Made by a program: the position numbers and the translations under genes. A stretch of 64,000 nt of DNA, from contig NZ_JAUTBD010000001.1 in NCBI RefSeq assembly GCF_030818935.1, positions 2,232,001-2,296,000 of the forward strand, read 5' to 3'. Each line of letters starts with the position of its first letter. Position 1 is the first letter of the stretch. Source of the DNA: Microbacterium sp. SORGH_AS_1204 (GTDB lineage: Bacteria; Actinomycetota; Actinomycetes; Actinomycetales; Microbacteriaceae). The notes beneath the pieces were generated by a model, which saw only the letters and a list, made by a program, of their open reading frames with translations, was not told the DNA's origin and made no database searches. This document shows positions 9,851 through 18,682 of this stretch, piece after piece.

Positions 9851-11259
9851 GCGAACAAGTCTCCCAGACGGTCGCCGAGGTGCCGGAGCCCCGCCGAGTT
9901 GGACGACTTCACCAGCACGCGGTCACCGTCGCGCAGTTCGGTCGAGAGGTAGTCGTAGGCCGCATCGGCGTCGGCGAAGAACACGGCCTCGCCGTCCCAC
10001 GAGCCTTGGGCGATGGCCTCGAGGTACATGCGGCGCGCCTCAGGGCCGATGACGACGATGCGCTGGATGCGAAGACGCACGGCCAGCAGCCCGACGCGGT
10101 CGTGCTCCTCGTCGGCGTACTCGCCCAGCTCGCTCATCGCCCCGAGCACGGCGACCGTGCGTTCGCCGGGGCCGGTGATCTGCGCGAGGGTGCGAAGGGC
10201 CGCGGCCATGGAGTCGGGACTGGCGTTGTAGGCGTCGTTGATGATGCGTACCCGCTCGGACCCGAGCGGCTGCATGCGCCACCGCTCGGCGATCTCGACC
10301 GTCTCGAGGCGGGCGATCGCGTCGGCGGCCGGCACCTCCAGGGCCGTCGCCGCAGCGATCGCGGCGAGGGCGTTCATGACGTGGTGCTCTCCGAGCACGC
10401 GCAGGGTGAGGGTGTACGCCTGCCCGTCGACGAGCAGGTCGGCGCGGGTTCCGGATGCCGAGACCTCGACGTCGACGGCGCGCACTTCGGCCCGTTCGCC
10501 GCGGCCGAACCACCGCACGCCCTGCCCGCGCTCGCGCGCGATCGGCTCCATCGCGGCCACGCGGGGGTCATCGGCGTTGAGCACGGCGAGGCCGCCTTCG
10601 CGGGTGGCCGTCACGAGCTCGCTCTTGGCGTGGAAGGTCGACTCGATGCCGCCGAAACCGCCGGCGTGAGCCATGCCGACCATCAGCACGACGCCGATGT
10701 CGGGGGTCACGAGTCCCGCGAGGTGGGCGATCGCACCGGGCGCGCTGGCGCCGAACTCGCTGACGAGGAACCGGGTGGCATCCGTCACACGCAGCATCGT
10801 CAGCGGCGCGCCGACCTCGTTGTTGAACGAGGCGCGGGGCGACACGGTCTCGCCCTCGTCGGCGAGGATGCGCGCGAGCAGGTTCTTGGTCGTCGTCTTG
10901 CCGTTGGACCCGGTGATCCCCACGATCTTCAACTCGCCGCCGGCACGCACGCGATCCACGACGTCGCGGGCGAGGTCGCTCAGGGCCGTCACGACGTCGG
11001 GGACGACGATCTGACTCACGTCGTCGTCGAGTTCGCGCTCGACGATCGCCAGCGCCGCGCCGCGATCGACCGCGGTGCCGACGAAGAGGTGGCCGTCGGT
11101 GGTCTCACCGGGTTTGGCGACGAAGATCCCGCCGGGCTCGATGAGACGCGAATCTGTGTCGACCAGGCCCGAGACGAGGGTGTCGCCGGTGTCGCCGCGG
11201 CGTGCGACCAGGCGACCGCCGAGCACGTCGGCGATGTGGGAGAGGCTCGTGGAGATCAT
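9847..11259 (-). CDS. murF: UDP-MurNAc-tripeptide--D-Ala-D-Ala ligase MurF
   Basis: A 470-residue Mur ligase that adds D-Ala-D-Ala to the UDP-MurNAc-tripeptide. The ATP loop GSNGKTTTK is at 117-125, followed by ASFNNEVGAPLT and, in the C-terminal domain, INDAYNASPDSM and LGAMSELG, both typical of MurF rather than MurE. It directly follows ftsI, with no murE between them. GAAAGGGCG lies upstream of the ATG but rather far, so start confidence is moderate. Confidence 0.96.
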   Translation of the reverse strand: MISTSLSHIADVLGGRLVARRGDTGDTLVSGLVDTDSRLIEPGGIFVAKPGETTDGHLFVGTAVDRGAALAIVERELDDDVSQIVVPDVVTALSDLARDVVDRVRAGGELKIVGITGSNGKTTTKNLLARILADEGETVSPRASFNNEVGAPLTMLRVTDATRFLVSEFGASAPGAIAHLAGLVTPDIGVVLMVGMAHAGGFGGIESTFHAKSELVTATREGGLAVLNADDPRVAAMEPIARERGQGVRWFGRGERAEVRAVDVEVSASGTRADLLVDGQAYTLTLRVLGEHHVMNALAAIAAATALEVPAADAIARLETVEIAERWRMQPLGSERVRIINDAYNASPDSMAAALRTLAQITGPGERTVAVLGAMSELGEYADEEHDRVGLLAVRLRIQRIVVIGPEARRMYLEAIAQGSWDGEAVFFADADAAYDYLSTELRDGDRVLVKSSNSAGLRHLGDRLGDLFA

Positions 11260-11323
11260 TGCTGTGCGGACGCCCTTTCCGATGTCGCATTCGTTACCGA
11301 GACGAGACCGGCATCCGGGTGTC

Positions 11324-13123
11324 TCAGCCGAACTTGGGCAGTTCGGGGGTCGTGGTTCCAGAGGGAATGACCCGGTAGGTCTTGAGAACCTGCGTGAGGG
11401 CCTTCTGGAAGGCGGGCGCGGTGGCCGCCGACGATTTTACCGTCCGCGGTTCGTCGAGGTTGACCTCGACGACGTACTGCGGGTCGTCGGCGGGGGCGAA
11501 ACCGATCATCGTGGTGAAGTAGGCGTCCGACTTGTAGGCACCGGTGTCGCGGTCGGTCTTCTCACCGGTACCGGTCTTGATGGCCACGCGGTAACCGGGG
11601 ATCGCGACCTGGTCGGCGAGGGTTCCCTGGGTCGCGACGTTCTCGAGCATCTGCGACACCGTGCGCGCGGCATCCTCCGACACGACGCGCTCACCCTGCG
11701 CGTCGGGCACGTCGGTGACGGTGCCGTCGGCGGCGGTGCAGCTCTCGACGAGAGACAGCGGCATGCGCACTCCCCCGTTCGCGATCGTCTGGTACGCGCC
11801 GGCGAGCTGGGGCACGGTCACCGCGAGGCCCTGTCCGAAGGTGGTGTTGTAGAACGTCTGCTTGTCCCAGGTCGCCGGGTCGCGCAGGATGCCGGACGAC
11901 TCGCCCGGGAACCCGACCGACGTCTGCTCGGTGAGTCCGAACTTCTGCAGGTACGAGATGCGCGTGTCCAGCGGAATCATCTCGCCGAACTTCGAGATGC
12001 CGACGTTCGAGGAGTCGATGAGCACGCCCGTGAGGGTGTAGCGGTTCTCGGGGTGCGCGAACGCGTCGGAGATGCGTGCGCCACCGTCGAGCACCTCACG
12101 AGACGACGCCGTCACGGTAGTGCCGGCATCGAAGGCCCCGCTGTCGAGGCCGATGGCCGCCGTGATCGCCTTCATGGTCGACCCCGGCTCGTTCGGATCG
12201 CCGAAGGCGGCGCTGCCGCGATCGGTCTCGGGCGTGGCCGTGGGGTCGTTGGGGTCGACGGTGGGGTACTCCGCCAGGGCCCGGATCTTCCCCGTCTTGG
12301 TCTCGACGACCGTGATGGTGCCGCGCAACGACCCGGTGTTCTGCACCTGCTCGGCGATGAGCTGGCCGAGGTACCACTGCAGGTCGCGGTCGATGGTGAG
12401 CTGCAGGGTGCCGCCGTCGACGGCGGGCTGGGTCACGACTTCGGTGCCCGGCAGCACCACACCGGATGGACTCTTCTGGAAGACGACCTTGCCGTTGGTG
12501 GATGCCAGGCAGGAGTCGTCGGCCGCTTCGAGGCCCGCGAGCGCCTGCCCGTCGCTGCCGACGAAGCCGAGGAGGTTGCCGCCCACGGCGCCGTCGGGGT
12601 ACACCCGGCCCGCCTGCGGCGGGAAGCTCAGGAAGGGCAGTCCGAGGTCGGCCAGGGCCCGGTACTGCTCGGTGGAGACGGCCTTGGCGATGACCGCGTA
12701 CCGAGAATCGGGGTTGTCGGCCAGGGCGTCCGCGACGATCTTCTGCACGTCGCCGGTGCTCATGCCCAGGACGGCGGCGATGCGTCCGGCGAGCTCGGGC
12801 CAGGCGGTCGTGATCTTCTCGTCGCCGTCGTACGTCTCGATGCCGTCAACGGCGAGCATCGGGTCGATCTGCACGTCGTAGCGGTTGATGCTGCTCGCCA
12901 GCGGCGTACCGTTCGCGTCGACGATGGCCCCCCGCGAGCCGTAGAGCGTGCGCGACGATTCCAGACCCATCGCCAGGGAGTCGTCGACGTGTTCGCGGGC
13001 GTTGACGACCTGGATGTCGACGAGTCGCACGACGAAGGCGACGAGCACGACCAGAACGACGGCGAGGGCGACGACGGTGCGACGCCGCGGGGACCGGGAG
13101 GTGGCTGTCGTCATGATTCTCAT
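11324..13123 (-). CDS. ftsI: Septal transpeptidase FtsI (class B PBP)
   Basis: A 599-residue penicillin-binding protein. A single N-terminal membrane segment (about 16-34) is followed by a dimerisation domain (YGSRGAIVDANGTPLA) and the transpeptidase domain. The three active-site motifs are visible: SxxK in PGSTMKAITA near 314, SSN in DSSNVGISK near 368, and KTG in AIKTGTGEK near 516. It cross-links septal peptidoglycan with FtsW. The ATG overlaps the ftsL stop (ATGA); a second ATG three codons on is possible. The next gene is murF, not murE. Confidence 0.96.
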   Translation of the reverse strand: MRIMTTATSRSPRRRTVVALAVVLVVLVAFVVRLVDIQVVNAREHVDDSLAMGLESSRTLYGSRGAIVDANGTPLASSINRYDVQIDPMLAVDGIETYDGDEKITTAWPELAGRIAAVLGMSTGDVQKIVADALADNPDSRYAVIAKAVSTEQYRALADLGLPFLSFPPQAGRVYPDGAVGGNLLGFVGSDGQALAGLEAADDSCLASTNGKVVFQKSPSGVVLPGTEVVTQPAVDGGTLQLTIDRDLQWYLGQLIAEQVQNTGSLRGTITVVETKTGKIRALAEYPTVDPNDPTATPETDRGSAAFGDPNEPGSTMKAITAAIGLDSGAFDAGTTVTASSREVLDGGARISDAFAHPENRYTLTGVLIDSSNVGISKFGEMIPLDTRISYLQKFGLTEQTSVGFPGESSGILRDPATWDKQTFYNTTFGQGLAVTVPQLAGAYQTIANGGVRMPLSLVESCTAADGTVTDVPDAQGERVVSEDAARTVSQMLENVATQGTLADQVAIPGYRVAIKTGTGEKTDRDTGAYKSDAYFTTMIGFAPADDPQYVVEVNLDEPRTVKSSAATAPAFQKALTQVLKTYRVIPSGTTTPELPKFG

Positions 13124-13746
13124 CGTGTCGCGGGCGTGGGCAGGCCGTCGCTGATCGCCGGGGGTGTCGCGGATCCGGCATCGGGCTCGATGGTGCCGGC
13201 GGGAGCGGTGGTCGTCGCTTCCGCCGCGGTGCCGCCCGTCTCGGTGGTCGAAGCGGACGGGTCGGTGACCAGCGGCACACCGGCGATGAGCGAGTTGCCG
13301 ACGGACCCGCGCCCCTTGGCATCCACCGACGAGGTCGTATCGGCCGGCTTGTCGGAGCCGATCACCGCGCCGTCGCTCAGACGCAGGTACGTGGGCGACT
13401 CGTCGATGACCATGCCGAGGGCGGCGGCGTTGGCCGCGAGGTACTGGGGCGAGCTGAGACCCGCCGTCTCATCGAAGAGGATCTGCTTCTGATAGGTGAG
13501 TTCGCGCTGCTGCTGGGTGAGGGAGGCGATCTCGAAGGAGCTCTGCGTGGTGAGGATGCCCAGTCCCATCTGCGCGAGCACGATCACCAGCGCCCCCGTC
13601 ACGGCGATGATGCCGAACAGTCGGCGCGGTACCCGTCGACGGGCGGGCGCGGGCACGACGGTGAGGCGACGCTCGCGAACGGGCGTCGGGAAGTCGGGGA
13701 GGAAGGCATCGTCGATCCGGGGGTCGATGGCCGGGGTTGCGCTCAT
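13120..13746 (-). CDS. ftsL: FtsL-like divisome protein
   Basis: A 208-residue bitopic protein at the ftsL position between rsmH and ftsI. A cytoplasmic tail of about 40 residues precedes one membrane segment ([20 protein letters not shown]). A short coiled-coil stretch follows ([16 protein letters not shown]), then a low-complexity Ser/Thr/Pro/Ala tail. The assignment rests on position, topology and coiled coil, since FtsL sequences diverge strongly. It overlaps both neighbours by four bases. Confidence 0.75.
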   Translation of the reverse strand: MSATPAIDPRIDDAFLPDFPTPVRERRLTVVPAPARRRVPRRLFGIIAVTGALVIVLAQMGLGILTTQSSFEIASLTQQQRELTYQKQILFDETAGLSSPQYLAANAAALGMVIDESPTYLRLSDGAVIGSDKPADTTSSVDAKGRGSVGNSLIAGVPLVTDPSASTTETGGTAAEATTTAPAGTIEPDAGSATPPAISDGLPTPATR

Positions 13747-14696
13747 GCGTCCTCCTGGATCCGCTCGGCCGCGCGCAGGCGCACGGGGGTGGCGCGGGGG
13801 TTGACCGCGCGTTCTTCGTCGCCGGCGAGCTCGGCGCCGCGCACGAGCAACCGGAACTTCGGTGCGTGTTCTGGCAGCTCGACCGGCAGACCGCGCGGGG
13901 CGGTGGATGCCGAGGCGTCGGCGAACACACGCTTGACCAAGCGGTCTTCGAGCGACTGGTACGACAGCACCACGATGCGACCGCCGACCCCGAGCACGCT
14001 CAGGGCGGCGGGGATCGTGCGCTCGAGCACCGACAGCTCGGCGTTGACCTCGATGCGCAGGGCCTGGAACACGCGCTTGGCGGGGTGACGTTCGCGCAGC
14101 ACCGCGGCGGGCGTGGCGTTCTGCAGCACCTCGACGAGCTGAGCGGAACGCTCGAGCGGCGCCTTCTGACGCGCGGCGATGATGGCGCGGGCGTAGCGTC
14201 CCGCGAGCTTCTCTTCGCCGTAGCGCTCGAAGATGCGGCGCAGGTCTCCCTCGCCGTAGGTGGCGAGCACCTCGGCAGCGGTGACGCCCTGGGTCTGGTC
14301 CATGCGCATGTCGAGCGGGGCGTCCTGCGCATAGGCGAACCCGCGCGACGCCTCGTCGAGCTGGAGCGACGACACACCCAGGTCGAACAGGATGCCATCG
14401 ACCCTGTCGACACCGGCGGACGCCACGGCCTCGGCTATGCCGTCGTAGACGGTGTGCACGAGGGTCACGCGGTCGCCGAAGCGAGCCAGACGCTCCCCCG
14501 CGATGCGCAAGGCGTCGGTGTCGCGGTCGAGGCCGATCAGGCGCGCCCCGGGGAAGCGCTCGAGGAACGCCTCGGAGTGCCCGCCCATGCCGAGCGTGCC
14601 GTCGACGAAGACGGCGCCCGGCTTCTGCAGTGCCGGACCCAGCAGCTCGGCGCAGCGCTCGAGCAGGACGGGGGTGTGGATGTCGCGGATGTCCAT
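13743..14696 (-). CDS. rsmH: 16S rRNA m4C1402 methyltransferase RsmH
   Basis: A 317-residue SAM-dependent methyltransferase. It begins [15 protein letters not shown], a family-typical start, with the SAM loop [15 protein letters not shown] soon after. [18 protein letters not shown] and the C-terminal [15 protein letters not shown] are also diagnostic. It modifies C1402 of 16S rRNA and is carried in the dcw cluster for reasons unrelated to division. I reject a longer in-frame start because the family start is clear and AAGGA lies about 14 bases before this ATG. It overlaps ftsL by four bases. Confidence 0.95.
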   Translation of the reverse strand: MDIRDIHTPVLLERCAELLGPALQKPGAVFVDGTLGMGGHSEAFLERFPGARLIGLDRDTDALRIAGERLARFGDRVTLVHTVYDGIAEAVASAGVDRVDGILFDLGVSSLQLDEASRGFAYAQDAPLDMRMDQTQGVTAAEVLATYGEGDLRRIFERYGEEKLAGRYARAIIAARQKAPLERSAQLVEVLQNATPAAVLRERHPAKRVFQALRIEVNAELSVLERTIPAALSVLGVGGRIVVLSYQSLEDRLVKRVFADASASTAPRGLPVELPEHAPKFRLLVRGAELAGDEERAVNPRATPVRLRAAERIQEDA

Positions 14697-14795
14697 GATG
14701 ACGGGGGCCGATCCTTCGGCTCTGATCCCCACCCGCATCGACCTGGCGCCGGGGAAGTGCGTCAGGGCGTGCGGCTGGGCATCACAGCCGGAGGG

Positions 14796-15227
14796 TCAGA
14801 ACAGTCCCGGGATCACCTCCTGCTCCATCTCGGCGTATGTCTCTTCGTTGCTCGCTGCGTAGGCGTTCCAGGCCTCGGCGTCCCAGATCTCGGCGTGCGC
14901 TCCGACGCCGGTGACGACGAGCTCGCGCCCGAGACCGGCGTAGGCGCGCAACGCCGGGGGGACGGTGATGCGGTTCTGGCTGTCGGGCTTCTCGGCGCTG
15001 GCCCCCGAGAGGAACATCCGCAGGAAGTCGCGTGCCTGCTTGTTGCTGAGCGGCGCCTCGCGGATCCGCTCGTGCACGCGCTCGAACTCCTCGGTGCTGA
15101 ACACGTAGAGGCAGCGGTCCTGCCCCCGGGTGATCACCACTCCGGCGCCGAGATCGTCACGGAACTTCGCGGGCAGGATGACGCGCCCTTTGTCGTCGAG
15201 CTTGGGGTTGTGCGTACCGAGCAGCAT
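14796..15227 (-). CDS. mraZ: Transcriptional regulator MraZ
   Basis: A 143-residue protein with two AbrB-like SpoVT folds, beginning [20 protein letters not shown]; the second domain contains [14 protein letters not shown]. MraZ is a nucleoid-associated repressor of the dcw operon, which it heads here. The start chosen matches the family's MFLGTH start; an in-frame GTG four codons upstream is an alternative with GGGGG before it. Its probable operator lies 39-65 bases upstream. Confidence 0.95.
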   Translation of the reverse strand: MLLGTHNPKLDDKGRVILPAKFRDDLGAGVVITRGQDRCLYVFSTEEFERVHERIREAPLSNKQARDFLRMFLSGASAEKPDSQNRITVPPALRAYAGLGRELVVTGVGAHAEIWDAEAWNAYAASNEETYAEMEQEVIPGLF

Positions 15228-15265
15228 TCGGGCGTCCACCCCCTTCGTCCGGCCAGCGAAGTTTT

Positions 15266-15292
15266 CCCCACTTTACTCCACTACCCTCCACT
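15266..15292 (-). promoter_or_regulatory. Probable MraZ operator: three direct repeats
   Basis: On the minus strand AGTGGAG, AGTGGAG and AGTGGGG occur with exact 10-bp spacing, 39-65 bases before the mraZ ATG. MraZ is known to bind short direct repeats of the TGGGN type spaced about one helical turn upstream of its own gene. The match in position and periodicity is strong. TATCGATA just upstream (about 15296-15303) may be the -10 region, placing the boxes at or after the transcription start. Confidence 0.8.
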
Positions 15293-15523
15293 TGGCTATC
15301 GATAAGAGGGATCTTCCGCCCGGGACCAGCGGTGTGTACTGTGTCGCTGCGCCTCTCCCCGGCATCCGAGAAGCCCGGAATTCCGCGGGTTCTCCGCCGC
15401 GCCGAACCGCCGGCGTCTCGTCGGTGGAGGAAAAGGGAGGGATGCGCGCCGTCCCCACCCCGTCGTCGCGGAGGGAGTGCACGCCGCCGACCGCGCCGCG
15501 TGGATGCCAGGACCCCGGGCGCA

Positions 15524-15554
15524 CGAAAAAGCACCGGCTCCGAAGAGCCGGTGC
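15524..15554 (-). terminator. Intrinsic terminator of the DUF3040 gene
   Basis: A perfect 10-bp stem (GCACCGGCTC / GAGCCGGTGC) with a four-base loop, followed on the minus strand by five T. It lies 20 bases after the stop codon and ends the transcript before the mraZ promoter. Confidence 0.85.
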
Positions 15555-15573
15555 GATGTCGTTGCAGGCGGGT

Positions 15574-15963
15574 TTAGGGGTTCTCGCGGCGGCGGTCCCA
15601 CCGTTCGTTCATGCGGTCCATGAACGAGGAACCCGATGCGCGAGGAGCGCGGGGCTTCGTGCCGGATGACGTGGACGAGGCGGTCGCGACGGTGCCCCGC
15701 GTGGGCGTGACGGCGAAGACCACGCCGCCGACCATGAGGACGAAGCCGAGGACGCCGATCGCGATGCCGAGGAAGCCCGTGTTGAAACCGATGGACACGC
15801 CCACGACCAGCGCACCGAGACCCGCGAGCACCATGATGGAGCCGAGGACGATGTTGCGGTAGCTGAGGGCGCGACTGGGGGCCGTCACGACATCGGTGTC
15901 GTTACTCATGAGATGGCGTTCCATCTCATCCAGCAGACGCTGCTCCTGTTCGGAGAGTGGCAT
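15574..15963 (-). CDS. DUF3040 membrane protein
   Basis: A 129-residue protein. It starts MPLSEQEQRLLDEMERHL, the hallmark of DUF3040. Two hydrophobic segments follow (about 36-58 and 62-84), then a basic, disordered C-terminal tail with SFMDRMNERWDRR. Function is unknown for the family. It is found next to mraZ in many actinobacteria, so a role in envelope growth is a plausible guess from position only. A strong terminator follows it. Confidence 0.85.
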   Translation of the reverse strand: MPLSEQEQRLLDEMERHLMSNDTDVVTAPSRALSYRNIVLGSIMVLAGLGALVVGVSIGFNTGFLGIAIGVLGFVLMVGGVVFAVTPTRGTVATASSTSSGTKPRAPRASGSSFMDRMNERWDRRRENP

Positions 15964-16015
15964 GCATCCCCCTCTATTCTTCGGTGTGGACGATTCTACG
16001 TGGGGCGAGGATCAC

Positions 16016-16021
16016 TAGGCT
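16016..16021 (+). promoter_or_regulatory. Probable leaderless -10 box of the polyprenyl synthase
   Basis: TAGGCT six bases before the GTG start, with no ribosome-binding site between them. Confidence 0.6.
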
Positions 16022-16027
16022 AGGCCC

Positions 16028-17107
16028 GTGCCGACCTCGCCGGAACCGATCGAAGCTGTTTCCCAGCGACTCGACACGTTCCTCTCCGAACAGCTATTGT
16101 ACGCCGCCGCACTCGGCCCCGAGGCCGAGATGCTGACCCGTTCGGGCGCCTCGGCGCTGCGGGGAGGCAAGCGCCTGCGCGCGCGCTTCTGCCTCACCGG
16201 GTGGGGCGCGGTGCAGCCGTCGGTGAGCGGTTTCACCGATGCGGCCCTCGCCGTGGCGACCTCGCTCGAGATCTTCCACGCGGCGGCCCTCGTGCACGAC
16301 GACCTCGTCGACAACTCCGACACCCGTCGCGGCCAGCCCGCCGCCCACAGGGCTCTGCAGAACGCGCACCGTGACGCCGACTGGTCCGGCGACTCCGACA
16401 CGTTCGGACGGTCGGGCGCGATCCTGCTCGGCGACCTCCTCGTCGCCTGGAGCGACGACCTGCTCGAAGAGGGCCTGAACGGCGCTGCCACCGCCGCGGC
16501 GACGCGACGGGCGTACGCGCAGATGCGCCGCGACGTCACGATCGGTCAGTTCCTCGACGTCGCCGAGGAGTCGGCGTACACCGTCTACCCCGACGCCACG
16601 CACGCCGAGCGTGCGCTGCGCGTCGCCTCGTACAAGTCGGCGCGCTATAGCATCCAGCAGCCCCTGCAGATCGGAGCGGCGCTCGGCGGTGCCGACGACG
16701 CGCAACTCGACGCCCTGGGCCGGTTCGGGCACGACGTCGGCATGGCCTTCCAGCTGCGCGACGACGTCCTCGGCGTCTTCGGCGACACCGCGGTGACGGG
16801 AAAGCCCGTGGGTGACGACCTCCGCGAGGGCAAGCGCACCGTGCTCGTCGCGTACGCACGCGAGGCGGTCACGGTCGACGAGCGGCACGCGATCGACGCG
16901 CGTCTGGGCGATCCGGCCCTGGATGCCGAGCAGATCGGCATCCTGCAGCAGACCATCGTCGACACCGGGGCACTCGCCCGCACCGAAGACCTCATCGCCG
17001 ACTACGCCCGGCGCGCCGATCTCGCGCTCGAGGACGCGCCGCTGAACGCCGAGGCCGTCGGGGAACTGCGCGCGCTCGCCCGCGCGGCGACCGAGCGCGC
17101 GGCCTGA
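16028..17107 (+). CDS. Trans-polyprenyl (geranylgeranyl-type) diphosphate synthase
   Basis: A 359-residue isoprenyl diphosphate synthase of the IspA/IdsA type. The first aspartate-rich motif is VHDDLVDNSDTRRG near 89-102. The second is altered to LRDDVLGVFGD near 243-253, common in bacterial GGPP synthases. GGKRLRARF is present at the start of the fold. It condenses IPP with allylic diphosphates; chain length cannot be read safely. It starts with GTG and looks leaderless. Next to an Rv2175c homologue and a PASTA kinase, it matches idsA2 of the M. tuberculosis pknL region. Confidence 0.9.
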   Translation: MPTSPEPIEAVSQRLDTFLSEQLLYAAALGPEAEMLTRSGASALRGGKRLRARFCLTGWGAVQPSVSGFTDAALAVATSLEIFHAAALVHDDLVDNSDTRRGQPAAHRALQNAHRDADWSGDSDTFGRSGAILLGDLLVAWSDDLLEEGLNGAATAAATRRAYAQMRRDVTIGQFLDVAEESAYTVYPDATHAERALRVASYKSARYSIQQPLQIGAALGGADDAQLDALGRFGHDVGMAFQLRDDVLGVFGDTAVTGKPVGDDLREGKRTVLVAYAREAVTVDERHAIDARLGDPALDAEQIGILQQTIVDTGALARTEDLIADYARRADLALEDAPLNAEAVGELRALARAATERAA

Positions 17108-17139
17108 CCGGCGCCCGGCGCACGCGCCGGTATCCGCCC

Positions 17140-17484
17140 TCAGGCGAGGGTCGCCGCGACCCGTCGCACCTCGCTCTTGCGACCGGCGCGAAGCGCCTCG
17201 ATCGGGGCGACGCCGATGGTGTCCTCGGGCTCGAGCAGCCAGTCGATGGTCTCGTCGGGATCGAACCCGGCGTCGTGCAGCACGATGATGGTGCCGCGGA
17301 GGGCCGGGATCGGTCGCCCGTCCACGAGGAACGCCGCCGGGACCTTGAACACGCCGTCGCGGCGCGAGCCGACGAGGTAGTTCTCGTCGATGAGTCGGCG
17401 CACGCGCCCCAGGGGCTCGTCGAGCAGCTCGACGAGGTCGGGGATGGTCAGCCAGTCGGTCTCGTAACGGGTCGTCTCGGTCAC
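17140..17484 (-). CDS. Rv2175c-family winged-helix DNA-binding protein
   Basis: A 114-residue protein with an N-terminal helix-turn-helix (WLTIPDLVELLDEPLGRVRR), then a winged region and a C-terminal domain with IDWLLEPEDTIGVAPIEAL. This is the Rv2175c family, which in M. tuberculosis binds DNA and is phosphorylated near its N-terminus by PknL. Here Thr-rich MTETTRYET precedes the fold, so a comparable site is possible, and a PknL-like kinase lies 1.2 kb away. Convergent with the polyprenyl synthase. Confidence 0.88.
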   Translation of the reverse strand: MTETTRYETDWLTIPDLVELLDEPLGRVRRLIDENYLVGSRRDGVFKVPAAFLVDGRPIPALRGTIIVLHDAGFDPDETIDWLLEPEDTIGVAPIEALRAGRKSEVRRVAATLA

Positions 17485-17632
17485 GATGCAACTATCTCAT
17501 CCCGCCGTCGCCGACAACCGAGTCGCGCGGATCTTCACATCCGTCACAATCGTCACATGCACCTCATACGTTGACATCCGCCTCAGAGCGTGTCAGCGTG
17601 GCGGGCAGTCCGACGAACGGAAGCCCCCCACC

Positions 17633-18622
17633 ATGCGCCGACTCCCCCTGTCTCCCCCGACGACCCGACGCGTCGTCGCCGCTTGGCCGGCCGCCGTCGC
17701 CGGCACCATCGCCCTCAGCCTCGCCGGCGAGGGTGCGGCCCACGCGGCGCCGCCCGCTCCGCCGCTCAGCTCTCTGCCGACATCGCCCATCAAGACCCTC
17801 CCCGCGCTCGCCTCCCTCAGCGGACCGACGACCTACACGGTGCAGCCCGGCGACACGGTCTGGGCCATCGCCCGCGCGAACGGCCTCGACGTCGCCTCGG
17901 TGCAGGCTGCGAACGGCCTCGGTGCCGACAGCGTCATCCGCCCGGGTCAGGTGCTGGTGCTCGGCGGCGCGTCCGCCGCGCCGGCACCCGTCGCCCCCGC
18001 AGCCCCCGCGCCGACTCCCGCCGCCGTGACGCACGAGGTGCGCCCCGGAGACACCATCTCGGCGATCGCGAGCGCGAACGGCGTCTCGCTCGATGCGGTG
18101 CTGAGCGCGAACGGCCTCACCCGCGCGTCCATCATCTACCCGGGCGACGTGCTGCAGATCCCCTCCGGCTCCCCCGCCGCGGCCCCCGCCGCCGTGGCGC
18201 CCGCGACCGCTCCCGGCCTCGACGTCGATCAGTCCGACAACGCCCGCCTGATCATCCGCATCGGCCGCGAGCTCGGCGTGTCCGACCACGGCATCCGCAT
18301 CGCCCTCGGAACCGCGATGCAGGAGTCGTGGCTGCGCAACCTCGACTGGGGCGATCGCGACTCGCTCGGGCTCTTCCAGCAGCGTCCCAGCATGGGCTGG
18401 GGCACCCGCGAGCAGATCCTCGACCGCGAGCGTTCGACCCGCGTCTTCTACGGCGGGCCGGCCGATCCCAACGGATGGCAGACGCGCGGCCTGCTCGACA
18501 TCCCGGGCTGGGAGCAGATGCCCTACGCCGATGCCGCGCAGGCCGTGCAGATCTCGGCCTACCCCGACCGCTATGCGCAGTGGGAGCAGCCCGCCACGAC
18601 CTGGCTCGAGGTCCTCGGCTGA
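17633..18622 (+). CDS. Secreted LysM protein with lytic-transglycosylase-like C-terminus
   Basis: 329 residues. A signal peptide ends near AAHAAP (about 36), followed by two LysM peptidoglycan-binding modules (about 68-110, starting YTVQPGDTVWAIA, and 133-176, starting HEVRPGDTISAIA). Each is flanked by Ala/Pro linkers. The C-terminal 125 residues, with GIRIALGTAMQESWLRNL and DSLGLFQQRPSMGWGT, resemble soluble transglycosylase-like wall domains. The start is set by the signal peptide and ACGGAAG before the ATG. It is inserted between the Rv2175c homologue and the kinase, which suggests a link between wall turnover and PASTA sensing (inference). Confidence 0.88.
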   Translation: MRRLPLSPPTTRRVVAAWPAAVAGTIALSLAGEGAAHAAPPAPPLSSLPTSPIKTLPALASLSGPTTYTVQPGDTVWAIARANGLDVASVQAANGLGADSVIRPGQVLVLGGASAAPAPVAPAAPAPTPAAVTHEVRPGDTISAIASANGVSLDAVLSANGLTRASIIYPGDVLQIPSGSPAAAPAAVAPATAPGLDVDQSDNARLIIRIGRELGVSDHGIRIALGTAMQESWLRNLDWGDRDSLGLFQQRPSMGWGTREQILDRERSTRVFYGGPADPNGWQTRGLLDIPGWEQMPYADAAQAVQISAYPDRYAQWEQPATTWLEVLG

Positions 18623-18670
18623 GCCGGGGCATACGGTGAGCCGCTCCCCCGGCTCACAGGAGCCTCTCCG

Positions 18671-18676
18671 TAGACT
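18671..18676 (+). promoter_or_regulatory. Probable leaderless -10 box of the PASTA kinase
   Basis: TAGACT six bases before the GTG at 18683. No ribosome-binding site intervenes. Confidence 0.6.
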
Positions 18677-18682
18677 CGACGT

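Noticed and set aside
17108..17130. Terminator after the polyprenyl synthase
   Set aside because: CCGGCGC/GCGCCGG can pair, but the loop is long, there is no T tract, and such pairs are common by chance at this GC content.
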